From positions 45,309,385-45,373,384 of the forward strand of contig NC_088295.1 in assembly GCF_032854445.1 (NCBI RefSeq): a stretch of DNA of 64,000 bases. The letters run 5' to 3'. Shown piece after piece: positions 49,486 to 63,872 of the stretch (positions are counted from its first letter, which is position 1; every line of letters begins with the position of its first letter). The notes under the pieces are model-generated. The model was not told the origin of the DNA. It did no database searches and was given only the letters and a program-made list of their open reading frames with translations. Position numbers and translations under genes: made by a program. Source of the stretch: Liolophura sinensis. Its lineage: Eukaryota > Mollusca > Polyplacophora > Chitonida > Chitonidae.

Positions 49486-52400
49486 ACAGTCACAGTGTGC
49501 ATTCATGTACATCTTATTTAGCTTTACAGAAGAAAATCCATTGAACTATCACTTAAGGAAATGTACAGTTACCAAGTGTATATGTACATACTGTACATGT
49601 AACTGTGTTTTTGCTATTGTTCACTTTGGAAATTTAATACTTCTTATTGAAACCAGCAGTCTGGGATGTTTTGTCCTGAATGCTATCAGTGCGTGCCAAG
49701 AGAATATAGATTATCAAGGGAGAATTGAGTCAGTCGGGAGTCTGGTGTCTTTAAGCGAGGTTTATATGTCAGGATGTCCTGTGGAATCAATCGCTGAAGC
49801 GTATAATCTCATAAAGAATGGCCTGATAATTTCTTCCAGCAATTGAAACACACACGGAATGTCTGGCGATAGTCACATACATGGTTTCTTATCCCAACTG
49901 TGAAAGGTGGTCTGGTCAAGTGTGAGCAGTTTCTTTAAGACATGTATATGGGCTGTATAGCCATAAGAAAGGGAACACCACTAGACTGGTAGATCTATAC
50001 TTTGTAATTAAGCTGTTTGTGTGAGGTACAGTATGCCTGGCTTCAGTTTGGAAGGTTACTTCAGTCTACCATGATATATACAGTTGAGATATCAAATAAC
50101 GAAGTATACAACTTGATGGAGCCCAACAGGCTGGCCCCACCTTGATAAACATCTAGTTGGGTAACATTGTATATAGGATTCAAGCTTAGTGGATAAACAT
50201 GTGCTTGCAAATAGCTCAAGTAACCACTTGATTTATAGATTACATGTACATGTATACCCTGTGTAAAAGTGTAATGAATGCATAAAGGTCCTAAGGTGGA
50301 TGTTGTATTATTTTTAGTTTTAGATATGAACTGTAAGGTAATGTACATGCATATACATCTTAATCTTCTTTTTGTTGCACAACTGTACGCATTTGAATTT
50401 AAAACTTTTCCGTCTTTCTGACACCTGTTTTTTGAATGAGATGAAATCATAGCTTGAAGAAGAGATAAATGTAGATGGATGTGTTAATTTTTACCCGCCT
50501 TCAGGCCATCATTTAAAAAAAATATTAACCTGGCCGATCCTCCAAAAAAGGGGCCTACTCTTAAGTTTCTATTGGAATTTTGTTGGAAGCTTTTTTTTTT
50601 TTTCTCTCCTGGTTTATTTCTGTAAAATCCATATCATTTCCGTAAGCCACAATAACAAATATGGTAAGGTTCTGTCCAACAAGAAATGTTTTAAAGATGG
50701 TGTTATGTATACATACATGTATACATTGAAAGAAAAAAATTTCAATGAGTTCATGTTCATAATTTAATTACTATAGTATTAGTTCATGTATTTGTTGGCA
50801 ATTTGGCTACATGCATGAAAATGTATACCCCAATTCCTCAACACTTTGGCATATGAAAGACCAACTTTCAGTGCAAGTTATGCACATTCAGGGCTTCACA
50901 AAAAGTATAATTTTATCAATCATCACAGAATAATGCCTTCAGAATAAAAATTCTTGAATACACAGCTTGCTAGCATGCAAAAAGGTTGAAGAATTACAGT
51001 ACATTCATATATATGTATTATAAAAAAGGATGTTATCCAGTGTAATGCATACATGTACATGAACATGGTTAAATGTGTAATAATAATATGTGAATCTATC
51101 TATGATCTGATGTTTGGAGATGGACATATAGAGTTTAGATGTATGCAAGTGTCTTTGTACGCATACATGTACATGTGTCGGGGTCGTTTGCTCAAAGCCG
51201 ATACAACAAAGTATAGTGCACATATGTGCATGTGCATGTATGTTCAGATGACTGCTCAATGTCTTGAGCCTGTTCCAACAAGGCCGAACACACCTGTAAG
51301 TTATGAATGTGAGCCTACATGTGAAGTGATGTGTACAAAGTTGTACACTTATATTGTATTGATGTACTTGGCAAAGCTTTAGCTCAATCCCTACCTAAGA
51401 ACCTCTTGAGCAGACATAAATCTTGTTGTTATAGTACTAGGTTAAATATTTATAATCTGTCAACACATGTCAGTGCTTAACAATGTCTGACTAGACCTCA
51501 GAGGTGCAGTGTATAAGGAAAAGGGTTCTTGTTGGTTTAATCTTTGAGTTGTGTATGTCTGACCTCATGAACGCTGTTTGGCTATAAACTGCATACATGT
51601 ACTTACATACAGACAGTAAAGCTATGTTTTTATATTGGTTTCTAACTTATATGTACATGTGCGCTCTGTCATACTGTGTAATTGTAATTTGGCTATGCAC
51701 GTGTACATATATATAGTGTGGTTTAGGTTGGTTTGATTTGATTGTATACTGTCCATGACCGTTAGTGAAATAATATGTACAGTGTACTACATAGGTGTTA
51801 AATTCATTCTACACGTGGAACGTGTACGTGTAAAAAAAGACAGATAAAACGTTGCCTTCTTCATTATCCACATGCCCACATGTTGAACATGTACATTTAA
51901 TTGTGTTCTATTTGAAAACTTTAAAGACATCAGTATAAAGTTTACAGAAATTGTACATTCCCATATGACATAAAGTTAGTGTGTTCAGAGGTTGATTTGC
52001 AATAGGACATGGAAGGGTTCTGATGTACAGTAAGTTGTGATACAGTTTAACATCTTAATCCTTAGCTATGGGACAGCCAAACCATCAGTCGTGTTTGCTC
52101 CTGAAAGTTTAGGATAAGGTCCAGTAGTTCTGACCGACTGCAGCGTTAGTAGTTGAGTGGGCAAACTACCAATAACATCGGTTGCCTGTAGCGTTGGACC
52201 GGATGTCACTAGTGACCAAGGTGGGGATATAAGTCTCAATTGGATTGGCAAGCAAGTCACTTTGGATATAGACATGTGAATATACGTGTATACGTGTCAG
52301 TTTTGGTACTTACTTTTTTTGCTACTTACAAGAAAATTTGCTAAGAGAAAATTTATGACAATTTTGAAAATGTGAGAAGTTACAGTTGACTAGAAGTAGA

Positions 52401-54500
52401 TTTTCAAAACTGTCTACAAGTAATCTAGTGAGTAGCCTACAAGCATGTTGCTGTACACATCAGGCTGTCATGGTCATGGCCTTTTTTTCTGTCTGTCCAT
52501 AATGCTAGGTAGCATTGCCTGCCACTGCCTCTGGGACATTTCCTTGGCTGTGCGATTCCTGTGTCCTGGGTTATTGGAAGCGTATTGATTGTCGTCAGTT
52601 TGTGTATTGTGAAAGGATTGCGTGTTGAAGCTCCTCAATCTGTAGAACATTGATCCTGACTGGCTGACAAACACAGTGCTGTTGACATTGTTCTAATGGA
52701 GGGACTGCTATGTTTGGGCTCTATACATACTGTCCTGCTCTGTAAATCCATCAATCACCTTCACTAAGCATAGTTCAATCTGGTCCACTACCTTTACCAG
52801 ACACTAGGACAACAGCTTGGACAGTGTTTACTGAACAGGCAAGCATATAAATAAAGAGATTATGACAAGTGTGAATCCCTAATGCCTTGCACTCAGTGTA
52901 TGAATGATACATGCAAGCTGGATGAACACCTTCACATACATGTAGCCACCTTTGACTAAGTTGGATGGATTTCTGATGGTTGTGGAATAAATCACATCCT
53001 TTATGTTGATGGTAGGCTATGTGTGTATCCTGTATTGAGTTTTCCAAAAAAAAAAAAGAATTCATACAGTGTTTGATTTATTTATAGTTTTTGTACGAGA
53101 ATGTGAAGAATTCTTTTTCAACCTGTCAGTTGTTGATTTGGGGATTTGAAACTGAGAATCCACATTCTTCATTAACTCTGTCATAAGATCTTATCACATG
53201 TCCTAATTAAGATTCCATGTAATTAAGACAATTAATTCATCATATTAAGACATTAAAATTTAATAAATTTAGATTTAATGTGATACTGTAGATTAGAAGT
53301 GGACATATGTTGTACAAGTAAGTAAGCACTGTACTCAACATACAGTTGACATGATCTGGTTCTGTGAACTGGATACATAATGTACATCACTTAGACAAGT
53401 GAGTATACATGTATGTCAACTGTAGGTTAATGTCCAGTAGATATTCTGGTGCCCAGTATAAGGTTTTCTTAAATGTTATTTGTTTCTTTTTTTGTTTTTT
53501 GTTCTGTTTTCTCTTTTCCCAAATCTGACTCACCATTGTATTTAAGTATGGAATTCTAAAACCCCAATCAAGTCAATAAATCATATTTTATACATGCAGA
53601 TGTTAATCCCTATGGATTATGCGATATTGAGATTGGATGGTCAAGATGTATGTGGGAATGACCACATGAGTGTATACATGTGGATGCGATGTATGTACAG
53701 GCCCGATTAATTTCAGGATCTTAACCGTTTATGGGAACAATTTTACATTCTAAAAGTAAAATTATTTTTAAAACATTCACACTGACAGGGTTGCAGCAGT
53801 ATTCTTGACAACAGTATGTCAGTGATTTTTAGTGTTTTTTTTTTTTTCAGTATTACAGTTTGGCCCACCCTACATGAACATAAATGGTGTTATAGCTGTA
53901 TTAAAGCAGTTTTGTAATAATGAATTATTGCATTATTCCAGCCTGATCAAACTGTATCTTGGCATTCATGATCAAAAAGTCACTGCCTCCTTTTCATATT
54001 TGAAATACCAAGAGAGGATATTCTATCTCACATAAACCGTTACGTAATTATATGGCTAAATAGCGTCAAAAGTCACGTTATCCCTTTATAGTAGAAAACG
54101 GCCTGTCTTGATTGAAGCTTTCTATTTGATGTACATGTATCCTTTGGCAGTTGTGAGGTCTATTGAGTACTTCACATATTCAGTTTTCAAATGCGTAACA
54201 AAGGCTTTCTTTGATGTGGTTTCCAGATTTTGTGTGATGTTTTGTTATACATTATCAGGCCACTGTAAACGTATCCAGATTTTCAGACCAGACATGTCTT
54301 CATGAACACATTCGCAAAATCTAAAGTTAACATCTTGTCTTATAGCTACAGGACATGGTTGATGATGGTTTGTTATGAACGCTTCAACAAGTCTTGTCTT
54401 ACTTTTCACTAGCAAAACTTTGGCACTTTGAAGCAATTTCTTTTTACGTCATCTGATCGTAGTTTATGGCCCTTATTTGATGATAGTCTATCCTAGTCTC
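49486..54500. other. Presumed STOX intron 1, middle part
   Basis: No exon recognised. Holds dispersed repeat F copy 2 (50822-51000) and frequent TACATGTA words (for example 51045-51240). Confidence 0.5.
50822..51000 (+). repeat. Dispersed repeat F, copy 2
   Basis: Same orientation and order of blocks as 18275-18480: TATACCC-AATTCC, CATATGAAAG-type sequence, GGCTTCACAAAAAGTATAA, CACAGAATAAT and GAAGAATTACAGT. Confidence 0.55.
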
Positions 54501-57500
54501 GTTTCAAATTTGATTTGGTAACACTAAATCTGCTGAAGCGTTTTATGTCTCTGCGCTACACAGGGAAATAGATGTTGTATTGATTTGTTGATTTCATGTA
54601 AGCCTCTGATTGAAGAGATAAAAATGTCCTTAACTCCACCTGATGAATATTCCCCGAGGAGAAAGTTGGTGCTGAGAAAAGCCACTTGTGTGCAGTGCTG
54701 TCTGTCTAAGATTGCCTCCAAGAGTCTGAGAGTGATAGCAAGTGAACGGTTATCATCAGAGCAGTCAGGGCTTCAGGTGATTTGTATTGAAGCCCCCAAA
54801 TTCCCTCGCACCTCCCCCCCCCCCCCCCCCCCCACCCCATATCTACTGTAATTAATGCCTTTCTATCAATCGGTTAATATTAAGATCAGTTATGCAGAAA
54901 CAATGTATAGCTGTGGTGGAATGCTATAAACCAGAGGGTTGAAGCGTGAGAGAGATTGCCGCGGACCACCAGCAGAAAGAAATTGTGCATACAAATTTCA
55001 TCAGTGTGGGCTGTCAGTTTTCTCACTGTAATCACGCTTTACTGTTGACTTTATTAGACACGGCATTTCCTTTATGGAGACAGAAAAGAATGAGGGCTGT
55101 TTGAGTGGTAAGAAATGAAGATTTATAAAGATTGGTGTCCCAGCATGCGCCCCTATCTAGGATTTAGTGTTTGATGCAGTTTGATTAGGGCAACAAGAAA
55201 ATTCTGCCACCCTTGATCAGTAGGCTCTCTCTCCGGTGACCTATTAAGGGTGTTTAGCCGATCCAAATAGCACCTCTGCTGATTACTTCTGTATCTATAA
55301 ATCACACGCAGCCCAGTTAATATGTTTTGCCTTTATGAGTGCTAGAGAGCTGATCTAATCTGCTGGAATTTTGAACAGATATTGGCCGTAGGATAACAAT
55401 AACGACACTCTGAGGCAATCCGAGGAGCCTAGCCAAACGATGGAGCAATGAGTGGCCCAATCCCAGCCTATCTAGTATCTGCCTCAGAACACATACAACC
55501 CCAAACTGCCTTCCCATGTAAAACACCCCACTGAGAGTTGTGGGCTGTTATACTGCGAAATTACGGTACTTCAGGGGCAGATAATTGCATGTCGCCATCT
55601 GGCACTGATCACATAGGACGCAAGCAATGCTGTTTTTTTATGGTTTCCAAGAGAGCACATCACGCATTGCAGTTCCCAATCATATTTTTATGACTGTTAT
55701 AAAAATTAAAAATGCATGGCTATTTATTGGTTGAAGTGTCCTGTGTAAAATAACTGCCTCATTCATCTGACCCCATACCTTTGATGTGAAAGGCTTTATT
55801 CGCTCTCGTGGTCAATAAAGTTTGCATAATTATTTGTGTGGGCTTGAGCGGATTAGAACTAATTATACCTGTTCATTATTCATGCTCGCTTTTAATATGC
55901 AATTAATTTATTAATGGTAGTTGTCCAGCCCACTTGCTATTAACACTGAAGCATGTCCATATGTTTATCCTGAGTGTGATGTGGCAGATTTCTGGCAGTA
56001 CCAGTAGTCAAGATTACTATTATTTCTTATCTTTATACATGTAGCTTGACCGTTTGGTTTTATTTTTCCCAGCATTTCACTTTTACACTTTTTTTAAAAA
56101 AAGGTACACATACATGTACTTGTACTTTGAGAAAGGAAATGGAGTGAGCAGTATTGATTAAAAGTAATTTAATTCAAACTGTTGTGTCATTCGTCTTCAG
56201 CAACTTGTCAAATCAAATTAAATTAAGGGTAACACACTGTATTTTAAATTAGTTTATTTCAGAGAAATCCACCTCAAAATGTCACATTCTTGAAGTATAG
56301 ATTGAATAAGACACTACTTTTAGCATTAGGATTGTTTTTTTTGTTCTGTCAAGCTGATTGAATTGATTTAGAACTCTTTTGATGTCCTGTATGCTTCATG
56401 AAATTATAGAGGCGATTTTTCTTCTATTGAAGTCATATTTTCAATCTTTAGGCTTGTCACCCACCAAGAAGATTGTAATTTTTAACATTCTTGCAGTACA
56501 ATACATGTACTTTTTGCCTGCTGTATTTAATCTAAGATTTTGTCCTTGAATTATCCATTTTACCTTATTCTTTCGACTGAAAATACAAGTTTCAGCACCA
56601 AAAGTAATACTAGTATTATATTGACTATTTGCCTCTAAAAATACACTTTTTGAGGCAGATGTTTTGGTCAAATGTTGTACTCTAGTTTACATTTTTTTTT
56701 TCTAACATTGTTGGCTTGATAAATAAAATGTTTACTTTTAAAACTGAAAGCAGTACATGTCCACACTCTCCTATGAACATGAATGCACAAGGACTTAAAG
56801 GTTAAAGGCATTGTATTTCAGTGGGAGTAACAATTTGTTTCCTATCATTGCAGCCACCGCTTCATGGTGTCTTTATCAGTTTTTCAACTGGCATATGAAG
56901 GGAATCAACATTTGGCCACCACTGGTTGCAGATGTCATTGTAGGCAAAATTGGTCGATCACTTGGTAGAGCGCGGCCAATAGAGGTCTATATTAACATGT
57001 GTGTATGGAGTTTAATATTTGGTCTGAGGTTTAACCTTTTGTCCACAAGCCCCTGGGCTGTAAATGGCAGGGTGGCCTTCTTTCAGCAGGTCAAGTGATA
57101 GGCAGATGTAATTTGAGCTGTCCTTCCCCCTCTGAAGCAGCTCTGGTAATTTATCTCTTCTCTAACTCTCTAATGACACTAACACATCACAGAGCCACAG
57201 ATAACTTGATATTCTGTCTTTCCACAGAAATGAGTTTTGGAATTCCACAGCATATCAGCTGTCATTACGTTAATGTGCTGCCTCATCTGGCTATCTGATT
57301 GATTTTAAATTCGGCATCTCATCAGACCCCCTACGCACTTTCCCGCTGGGCTCCCTGTTTTAGCGCCCAGGATATGCGATTTGCGTGGTCAGTGGCATGC
57401 AGCCAGTTCCCTACCCAATTTCTTTTAAAGCGTTTCTTCACTCTCTTCTCCCAATTGGAGTGGAAACACTAAAACGGCACTGTCCTCGAGTTTACACACG

Positions 57501-57560
57501 TGTCAGTGTGAGGAATACTCATTTAACACCCTCGTTTTTTGATTAATTCCAAGAGTAGCG
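54500..57560. promoter_or_regulatory. Candidate conserved non-coding cluster in the STOX intron
   Basis: A 3-kb stretch almost free of recognisable repeats apart from a C-run (54814-54833). At 55800-55925 homeodomain-type sites crowd together: TCAATAAAGTTTGCATAATT, ACTAATTATACC, TTCATTATTCATGC and TATGCAATTAATTTATTAAT. At 57220-57300 CAGCTGTCATTACGTTAATG combines an E-box with TAAT cores, followed by TGATTGATTTT. This looks like developmental enhancer sequence, but conservation cannot be tested here. Confidence 0.35.
54814..54833. repeat. Poly-C run
   Basis: About 20 consecutive C residues. A likely sequencing and assembly weak point. Confidence 0.9.
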
Positions 57561-60500
57561 GCTTCAGCATTTGTTTAAGGAAGCTCTCTTTTTGGCCTTG
57601 GTGTTGAAATAGAAATCTCATCCCTTTTCTAAATAAATGGTCTGCAGCTGTCTCGTTGTCTGTACATTAGTTGATGAGAACCTCCCTGTAGATTGATGAA
57701 CTGTTATGATGAGCTGCCCAGAAATAACCCCAAAAAGCTAGGCTTGATGAAACAGTTTTTGTTACAATAGCTCTTTAGCTAATGTGAATGATCATCATTT
57801 TGTCAAATGAACTATTAATATAGCTGAGATCTAGAGGCCAGAAATTATGCCATGCACGACTCTGACATAATGCTTTCCATGATGACCACAGGGAGTTACA
57901 ATCCATTAAAATGTTACATGTTCACATTGTGCACAGAATTTGGAATAATCACAGTTGCTTAAACATGGATGCACCGAAGCGTTTTGGAATCGATTCCTTT
58001 CTGTGTAATAAGGAATGAATATGTGTGCATGTATAAGTACACGTATGTGTATATTCAAGTGGACATGCCGTGCTAGATAGCAGGGCTTCTTTGATCGTAG
58101 TAACGAATCAAAAATATTTCATACATTTTAGGTCACTTTTGCTAATTTACATGTATGTTTCAAAATAATTGTTTTCCATATGCATGTGCTGTACATGCAT
58201 TATTAATCCATATTTTATAATTAAAGAAATACATGCACATGTTGGTGTTAATACATGTTTCTAAAAGTTACTAACTTGCAAATTTCAATTCATATCCTTC
58301 TGGCGCAATTGCATCATATTTGCCAGCAACCTACAGATGGTCCTGGGCTTTGCTCGGTTTCCTCCTACCATAATGCTGGCCACCGTCATGAGTGAAATAT
58401 GCTTGAGTACGGAGTAAAACACCAATTAAATAAATATTTGCATTAATATCACATCGGGGTGTACATGTACATATATTTCTGTTTCCATCTATTGCCAAAC
58501 TTTGGTAATTGTAAACATGTATGGTGATAACACCTTAACTAGATGTCCACAGAGGCTTGCTGGTAACAGCCTCTATCTTGGTGGGAAGCCTTGATATTTA
58601 CATGAACATTTCATACACAGAAGTTCCATGTTCATTTTGCTGCCATAATGTAATACACTTGTATATACGAATTTGTCAGCGCCGTCAAGATCAGACTCAT
58701 TCCAAATTTGGACTTTTGATGATCAGCAAGTCTAGAAAAGCTGTGTGTACATGGAATAGCTACATGTATGCATGTAAGTATGTGCATTGATCTTATAAGG
58801 GTATGGAAAAACTGTTTCTCTTGCTCATGATCTTTGTTGGACTGTATGTGTGTTCTGATGGGGTGCTGAGGACCAGTCTAACAGTAGTCAGTGCTGGCAA
58901 CACTCAGGCTGTTGTAGTGATCAGATTATCACCTTGTGTGTGAGAGAGAGTCTGACAGGACTGGGTTGTGCTCTTTCCTCAACAGATTATATAACGGAGG
59001 AGCTGATACTAGTACTGTAATTGATAGAGGAAAAGCTCACTGTTCACATCCCCATGATTATACATGCCCCATGGGACGGCTAGATTTGGAGGATCAAGTT
59101 CTGGTTGGTGCCCTGAGTTGCCCTTAAGAACAAAATCAGTTGGATTAAACTGAATGCTTTGTAGACAACCATCACTGTGATAGGGGCAGCAAGATAATGT
59201 TGGCTGTTTTGTGTGTACGCGGTACATTTTTACGTTGTTGTAATGGTATTAATTATGAGCAGTTGGACCAGATGCCAAATTTCAGTGATGTACAACCATT
59301 ATTTCAGCCATGCTGCAGGGTCATGGTATTACTTATATGAATGTATCATTGCATGAGGCAATAAATTTTTCGGGAAACAAATATCAGTTAAGGAGGGGAA
59401 TATATCATTAGACCATTTCAACATATGTTTACAAACAGTGGCCTTCCATTGTAGCAGATTAAATGACATGATTGGATAGTTGACATATATCTTGCAGGTA
59501 TTATGTCTTTGTTGACTATTTTTAGGCTTTCTTCTTGTTTTTTTTGTGATGTTTTTTTGACCTTTTGAGAAGATTTTCTTAGGACTTACACATGTGTCTT
59601 GTAACACCAGTATTTCACTCTGCAATGAGGATTGGAGTGGCTAGACTGACAGGTACAGTAAAAGGTGTTGAAATTGGATTTATGAAAGCGTTGAGGTCTA
59701 GTGGAGACAATGTCTGCTCATCACACAGGCATGTACAGAGCTTTTTCTTACACGTCCCAGCACATTCCTCACGCCACATAAACTCCTTCTGCTCAGAGCT
59801 CTAACCAGAATAAATTATTCAGTGCATCAGCGCTGCAGGTTTTTTTTTTTTTTTTTTTTTTTTTGTCTCCCAAGCTCCCAACCCCAGAGATTGCTCCGAG
59901 CTATTGTTAACTCCTCATGAGATTAAAGGTTTTAGAATCTGTAAGAACATAATCATTCCTATGTCAAAAGTTGTTGAGATGTTGTCAGAGCATTGACTAT
60001 GAGTATTGGTATGCTTACTGCATGTATACCATTAAAGACAGGAATTTTCAGTCTGATGTTTGTTTTGTTTCTTCCACGTTTCACATTTATGACAACGACA
60101 GGAGTCACAAGGATTATGGATTTTCTGATTTTTCTGTACATTTTTGTCAAGACCATAAATTTATTTTTCATGAAGTCATCACCACTTATGTACATGGTTA
60201 TACATTTATGCTGTTCTTCATGCAGCTATACCAAAAAAAAAAGAAATGTCTATATGTACTTGAAGGGGAATTGCTTAATAGCTCTGAACTAAGTTAATAC
60301 GACTGTGAAATGTTCATGCTTGTTGTGAATCATGTACAAGTAAATTAATAGCGATTTGTAATTTTACCAGACACGATGAGGGCAGAGTTCAATAGCTGAC
60401 AAGGTGCCTGTTGAAAAAAAATGAAGCTTGGGAGGTGTAATTAGATTAGCACCTGATAGAAACAAAAAGGACTACTTTTGACGAGAGGCACCATTTACAT

Positions 60501-63500
60501 GTAGCTTGTCTTGAAGATATGTGTACGGTAACTCTTTTGAGTGCATACATTATTACTTGTAGAGTAAGAGTTTGAGGATTAAGGTTTCAGAATTTCGTAT
60601 TAGTAACACAAGTCTGTTGTTCATTGCATATGACAATTTCTCCTTGCTGTATAATGTTATTAACAAGAATCATTTTTCTGATGTGGCTGTTTTGAAAATT
60701 ACTACATTGTACCCAGTGGTTGCTTCACGGTTGTTCTGCTACATGTATGTCAAATTGGGGGAAATTACCAAATTTCAGCCTGGTTTGATGCATTGTCTAC
60801 ATATAGGCACATTTATGTATATGAATTTTCATCCATATTTACTCTTACAGATATCACACAAATTGCAGTTTAGGTTTTCAAACTATTTAGTAAGTTTCTG
60901 TATGTAACATGGACTCATAAATACATGTACTTCACCATGATGATCAGAAAAATGGTCAGAAAAATGGTCATTCTGATGGCAGCTTTGAGATTTCATAAGA
61001 AAGGCTTTTGTCATACTCTAAATTGGTTTCTCCCTTGAATGTCATTGTCTCATATATCAGAAAATTCAAATTGCAACCATGTCAGTATCATGTATCTCTG
61101 CTCGTAAGTTCTTCAGTATATGTAGGTGACAATACAACAGCATGAGACTGCCTTAGGGTTTGAACAGTGGTTGACAGCTGGTGGACATTGGACATGGTGG
61201 ACTGGACACAGACTGCTTATCACAGAAATCACCTGACCTGGCCAGTTCATTATATCCCTAGCTCACCTGTGGTGCTCATGCCACAATACTGAATAGGAAC
61301 ATCCACATAAACTTCCACTGGTCTGTGGAATACAATGGCTTTGTTGGCTGAGCCAGCCAGTGTCCTGAAGCTTCCAGAGTTCATAGCCTGCCTTAATGTT
61401 GCTTTTATGTGTTCTACCCCAGAGAGCAGCAGCCTTAATGCTCTTGTACCTAGACAACATTTGTACATATGTGCTGTGATAAAAATATTTCAATTCACGA
61501 ATCTTTCCACTTGATATGGTTTACATGGGGCGGCGGTTTTGTTATATCACTTTGTACTTTGCTTTTGCAGGTCCTGTATATACAGTACATACATGTACCA
61601 GTATGTCAGTGCCAGGCAATGTACATGTATGATCAGCTGTCAGCATACATGTTCTAGTCATTGCTCTCAGTTGCAAAAATGCAATACATGCAGATGCATG
61701 ACATTTGTGTGCACATTTTCATTCTTTTCTGTCTTTTTCTAGATGTTTTCTCCTTTGGTTCTACATGGGCAATGTAAATATAGTTATGGACATGTTTCAT
61801 GTCTGACACATTGGTTATACAGTGTACATGTAAATGTTGTGTACATGATCACCATGGAAGTACAATGTAACTGTACAGGTATATGTACAGGTATGTGTGT
61901 ACATGCATTAGATCTTCTTAATATTTACCTGTGAACTAGTATAAAAGTATAGGTGTTAAATTCTTTTTGAGTATAAATAAATCAATATTTACAGGCTGTA
62001 GTACACTCTGCCCGAATACATGGCATTGCCTTAAAACAACAGGCAAGCACAAATAAATACAAGTAAACGTGTAGATGTAGGTTCGTGTATAGTGATATGA
62101 ATGCCATATGCACATTTCGTTGCTCCTCTCTTCTATTCTCCAACCATCATACAGCGTGTGTCTTTCACAGCTAGTAGGTGTACATGCCTTTATTTTCCAA
62201 TTACGTAATATAGTACAATGATGATGTAATAAACAGCTCAGTATGTGATTCAGCAGTTCTTGTAACCAGTGCTGAGCTCCAAACCTCAATCGCTCATGAA
62301 TCCAAACAGTATGTACAGCTGTAACACATCACAAAGTTTCTCTAGGGATAACAACTTCTGATTTATTTCTTTGCAATGTTTCAGTCTTCAGTCTGACATC
62401 TTGTCAAGTACGTTTTACATATATGTTATCCTTATACAAACTCTGAAAACTTCTAATTGCCTCTTAAGGAATTCAGTAAATCAGACAGTCTTCGTGCTTG
62501 CTGTGGAACATTTGTTAATTGATATGAGAGAATCCCACAGAGTTAATAGGAAAAAGTTGTGAGTTGACAGGTCGTAAACATTACTTTCCCACACCTTTAC
62601 TGAAGCCTCTGTCAATTAACAGTTGATGTTTTATTTAGACCTCTCTGATCATGTAACCTAAGCGCCGCAAGGAAAACCGTCTGATAAATGCTCCCATTTC
62701 TATGTGCAAATGTGCATGCCTTTTAGCTTTAGCAACCTCATTAATCAATGAGGTGACAAGGAAAACATAGATTGATAACAATCAACAACCAGTTCAATTT
62801 AGTTGTAAGTGTGGCAGCATAGCTTCATGGATTTTTTTTTTTTTCAGGTGTGTAAATATTTTTAAGAAATCCACTCACCCAGTTTAACCTGTTGATACAG
62901 CTCTTGTCAGACATTTGATTTACAGGCGTGCTGGCCTGTTAAGTGTAGGTTGTTCTATCTCCTTCAGTTGAGTACATACATGTATACACCTCGGTTATCA
63001 CCCTCTGGTCTTATTCACATGTGCTTTGCATACAAGCAGTAAATATTTCGTATCCCTTTGAAAGCATTTTTGTGTGATAAAGCAAAAGTATTTCTTTGGC
63101 TTTTGATGGATAGACTGCACCCATCCAAATGAACTCAAAGGATTCAAATGAACCTGATAATTTTCACCTCATTGTACATTTACATCTTTTTTTGAAACAA
63201 AGCCACATAATAAAATTGGAGTATAATTTTTGGAGAAATACCAAGAGCCCTTGACTGTATTATCTATAAGTAAATAGATGCCTGGGAAATTTTCAACCTT
63301 GGGTTGTAACTTGGACAATTCAAGACCTGCAAGACTTATTTGTAGATTTATTTCTACAAATACCAGTCCTCTGGCATTCATCACTGCTGCATTTATTATT
63401 CATATGGCAGACTAAATTAACACTCTTTAAGGCTAAGAGATGTACATAACTAATGAGATCATAATGTTATATATGCTTACATGTAGCTGTTGATGTATTC

Positions 63501-63824
63501 TATGCAAGTATTTGAAGAAAGTTATGTTACTATATAAATATGGACATCATATCAGGTAACATATTTCTATTATGCATTCCATGAATGAGCCTTGTAGATA
63601 TGTGCCAGGGTGGTAAATTCAACTTTTTAGTTAATTGCTAAAATGGTGTTCTAAGGTATTTAAGAAAAAATCAAAACTCGTTGAGCCATGTACATGTGAT
63701 TCAGATACAATTTAAGAAGCCTGTGGAACAATTGGATTTTCCTCTAAGATGTGGTTGATGAATATTTTTCTTCACAGTAGCTTGCGTGTGAAATGTTCTC
63801 ACCTGTGGTTGCTAGATGAACCGC

Positions 63825-63826
<2 letters not shown>
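57561..63826. other. Presumed STOX intron 1, distal part
   Basis: No exon recognised, and no storkhead-box coding sequence on plus. Contains a SINE A fragment (58318-58436), a T-run (59839-59863) and many TACATGTA words. A block at 62640-62780 (CTCATTAATCAATGAGG) resembles the enhancer-like sequence at 55.8 kb. Confidence 0.5.
58318..58436 (+). repeat. SINE family A, 3'-half fragment
   Basis: GCCAGCAACCTACAGATGGT through ACCATAATGCTGGCCACCGT to AAAACACCAATTAAATAAAT. The only family A copy noticed in the last 27 kb. Confidence 0.88.

Positions 63827-63871
<45 letters not shown>
63827..63871. repeat. AT dinucleotide microsatellite
   Basis: About 22 AT units. Confidence 0.96.

Positions 63872-63872
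<1 letters not shown>

Noticed and set aside
49505-49846. 113-codon plus-strand frame just right of the transposon
   Set aside because: No domain, outside the element's TIR and no splice or start support.
54585-54851. 88-codon plus-strand frame ending in a poly-C run
   Set aside because: Reads plausibly (IEEIKMSLTPPDEYSPRR) but has no acceptor in phase with STOX exon 1 and no similarity to STOX that I can recognise.
59605-59652. Exon-like segment between AACACCAG and a GTACAG donor
   Set aside because: Short, contains an in-frame stop in the phase required by STOX exon 1, and has no family match.
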